This document shows positions 62,907-64,000 of a DNA stretch of 64,000 bases, in pieces. Position 1 is the stretch's first letter; every line of letters begins with the position of its first letter. The stretch is taken from NCBI GenBank assembly GCA_900472605.1, contig UCJD01000009.1, positions 103,883 to 167,882 on the forward strand, written 5' to 3'. Origin of the DNA: Hyphomicrobiales bacterium (GTDB lineage: Bacteria; Pseudomonadota; Alphaproteobacteria; Rhizobiales; Rhizobiaceae). Below the pieces are notes generated by a model, which saw only the letters and a program-made list of their open reading frames with translations, ran no database searches and was not told where the DNA came from. A program made the position numbers and the translations under genes.

Positions 62907-62934
62907 AATATAGCGACGGGCTGTCGCTTGTCAA
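62907..62934 (-). promoter_or_regulatory. Near-consensus sigma-70 promoter with operator-like repeat
   Basis: -35 TTGACA (62929-62934) and -10 TATATT (62907-62912), 16-bp spacer. The spacer holds GCGAC-AGCCC-GTCGC, a perfect 5-bp inverted repeat positioned to block polymerase. Drives the antitoxin-doc pair. Confidence 0.65.
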
Positions 62935-62962
62935 AGATACGGAAATCACCGCAGCCCTTACA

Positions 62963-62986
62963 GGCTCCGGCATTTTTGCTGGAGCC
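62963..62986. terminator. Hairpin between nthB and the antitoxin gene
   Basis: GGCTCC-G-GCA-TTTT-TGC-T-GGAGCC; strong stem without a T-run on the minus strand. It may weaken read-through from nthB into the cassette. Confidence 0.35.
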
Positions 62987-63002
62987 GAGATTACTCGCGA
63001 AC

Positions 63003-63668
63003 TCAGCCGTCAACCGGAACCAGATACGATTCCCAGGCATCGATCGACACCGTCAGCGACGGATCAGCCCCCTCGCCCCAGATCTCGCCTCCATCGAACA
63101 CGACAGTGTAGACCCATTGCGGATTCTCACCCTTGCCATGGGCGTTATCGTCGGGAAACACGAAGGAGCCCTGCACCGCCTCGACAACGCCCACCTTGGC
63201 GCGCGCATAGCGCGGCAGCCGTGTATGCGTCGTCGGATTGAAGTTTCGCGTCTTAACCTTGTCGCCGACCGAAAACCGCGCCGGCTCGTCAAGCGGCCGA
63301 TCGCAGGGGCCACCCTTGGCGAGAACGCTGGCGACCATATCGGCCCTCAGCACCCGCTTCGGGGCTGCGCCGTCGAACTGTCTATGGCCGCTTGCAATCT
63401 CCTCGGCGCTGGTAAACCCGTGGCGCTCCAGAAGCACCTCCAGCGCCCGCGTCCAGATCTCGTAATAGCTGGCGGAGAGATAGCTGGCCGGCGGAATGCT
63501 TTCGCGGGCATGCCGGCTTTCGTCGATGTTCCAGGCGCCGAAGGCACCGCAGGAGAGCGTCAGCCCCAGCGCCCGCTTTTCCCACTCCGCGTGGAAATAG
63601 GGTGCGTCCTTGACCGGCGCGACGGCGCCGAAGCCCATCTGGCCGCCGAGATCGTGCGGCCCGTTCAT
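63003..63668 (-). CDS. nthB: Nitrile hydratase beta subunit
   Basis: 221 residues: [16 protein letters not shown] at the start, [46 protein letters not shown], a C-terminal SH3-like domain with [32 protein letters not shown], and a DAWESYL end. Forms the alpha-beta heterodimer that hydrates nitriles to amides. Its ATG overlaps the nthA stop (ATGA). Confidence 0.93.
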   Translation of the reverse strand: MNGPHDLGGQMGFGAVAPVKDAPYFHAEWEKRALGLTLSCGAFGAWNIDESRHARESIPPASYLSASYYEIWTRALEVLLERHGFTSAEEIASGHRQFDGAAPKRVLRADMVASVLAKGGPCDRPLDEPARFSVGDKVKTRNFNPTTHTRLPRYARAKVGVVEAVQGSFVFPDDNAHGKGENPQWVYTVVFDGGEIWGEGADPSLTVSIDAWESYLVPVDG

Positions 63669-64000
63669 GCCACCGCTCCCGGCGCGGCAGCGAGGCCGGC
63701 GCCGATCATCGCATCGCGGCTGACGAGATCGGCAAGCTGCTCCTCGGTAAAGCCCTCTGTGCCCTCGGGCCGCAGCGGGATGACGAGATAGCGCAGTTCC
63801 GCCGTCGAATCCCAGACGCGGATATTCTGTCCTTCAGGCAGGCTCACGCCAAACTCGGCGAGCACCCCGCGCGGATCGATCACCGCCCGCGAGCGATAGG
63901 CCGGCGCCTTGTACCAGACGGGCGGCAGCCCCAGCACAGACCATGGATAGCAGGAGCAGAGCGTGCAGACGACGAGATTGTGCGTCACGTCGGTGTTGAA
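63665..64000 (-). CDS. nthA: Nitrile hydratase alpha subunit, C-terminal part (runs off the window)
   Basis: The last 111 codons, continuing past the right edge. The claw motif [11 protein letters not shown] carries the metal-binding cysteines. The Thr in C-T-L-C-S-C marks a cobalt-type enzyme (iron types have Ser). Then [42 protein letters not shown] and the acidic [15 protein letters not shown], all normal. In operon with nthB, overlapping by four bases. Confidence 0.95.
   Translation of the reverse strand, partial: FNTDVTHNLVVCTLCSCYPWSVLGLPPVWYKAPAYRSRAVIDPRGVLAEFGVSLPEGQNIRVWDSTAELRYLVIPLRPEGTEGFTEEQLADLVSRDAMIGAGLAAAPGAVA

Overview
The window comes from a high-GC alphaproteobacterial chromosome or chromid, most likely Rhizobiaceae (Rhizobium/Agrobacterium-like). 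The evidence is the glycerol operon in the R. leguminosarum-type order glpD-S-T-P-Q-U-V, an alphaproteobacterial NDUFS4-like complex I protein, a two-CSD cold-shock protein overlapping a DUF192 gene, and many tightly packed short operons. Four tRNA genes are present (Arg-UCU, Pro-UGG, Glu-UUC, Lys-CUU); there is no rRNA and no CRISPR.

Layout. 1-7.0 kb: glycerol ABC transporter and glycerol-3-phosphate dehydrogenase operon (minus strand) with an AraC regulator upstream. 7.0-8.6 kb: fosmidomycin-resistance-type MFS pump and a small protein. 9.0-15.85 kb: a 6.85-kb integrated island in the 3' end of tRNA-Arg(UCU), bounded by a 25-bp direct repeat. It carries a tyrosine integrase, paired arm-type repeats just inside both ends, a serine recombinase, a tentative Rep-like gene, small ORFs, and a translationally coupled DUF262 + OLD-type ATPase/TOPRIM pair. 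That pair is the best candidate for an undescribed (probably anti-phage) system. 15.9-28 kb: core genes (NDUFS4-like, phosphoethanolamine transferase, Dps, FdhD, a sensor kinase with an orphan receiver, MsrA, PhnA/YjdM-like, DUF192/Csp, GloA, M15-type lipoprotein), three tRNAs counting Arg, and two candidate small RNAs. One sRNA candidate is a chain of hairpins with C-rich loops at about 19.9-20.07 kb. The other is a short unit at about 24.5 kb behind a perfect FNR/FixK box.

28-46 kb: HigBA toxin-antitoxin with a palindromic operator, a DAO-type oxidoreductase, a class III cyclase, a hydroxypyruvate isomerase-like gene, an MFS permease, tRNA-Lys, PhzF, a NUDIX/endonuclease overlap pair, an iron(III)-type ABC transporter, an aldo/keto reductase, two aminotransferases (one IlvE) and IlvC. 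47-57.6 kb: regulator-rich metabolic region (TetR, AraC, zinc alcohol dehydrogenase, NDH-2, Asp/Glu racemase, MarR-GNAT fusion, TetR+MFS, HxlR/NmrA pair, PdxJ). 58-64 kb: MerR/LuxR-type fusion regulator, RecD-like helicase, a secreted-repeat protein with ECF sigma and anti-sigma factor, and a cobalt-type nitrile hydratase operon (nthA-nthB-accessory). The nitrile hydratase operon has been split by a Doc/Fic toxin-antitoxin cassette, with a 14-codon remnant of the nthB 3' end left in front of the accessory gene.

The island and the Doc/Fic cassette both sit at a preserved or duplicated 3' gene end, so two independent insertions targeted gene ends without inactivating the host gene. All functional calls rest on motifs read by eye; no database search was run.
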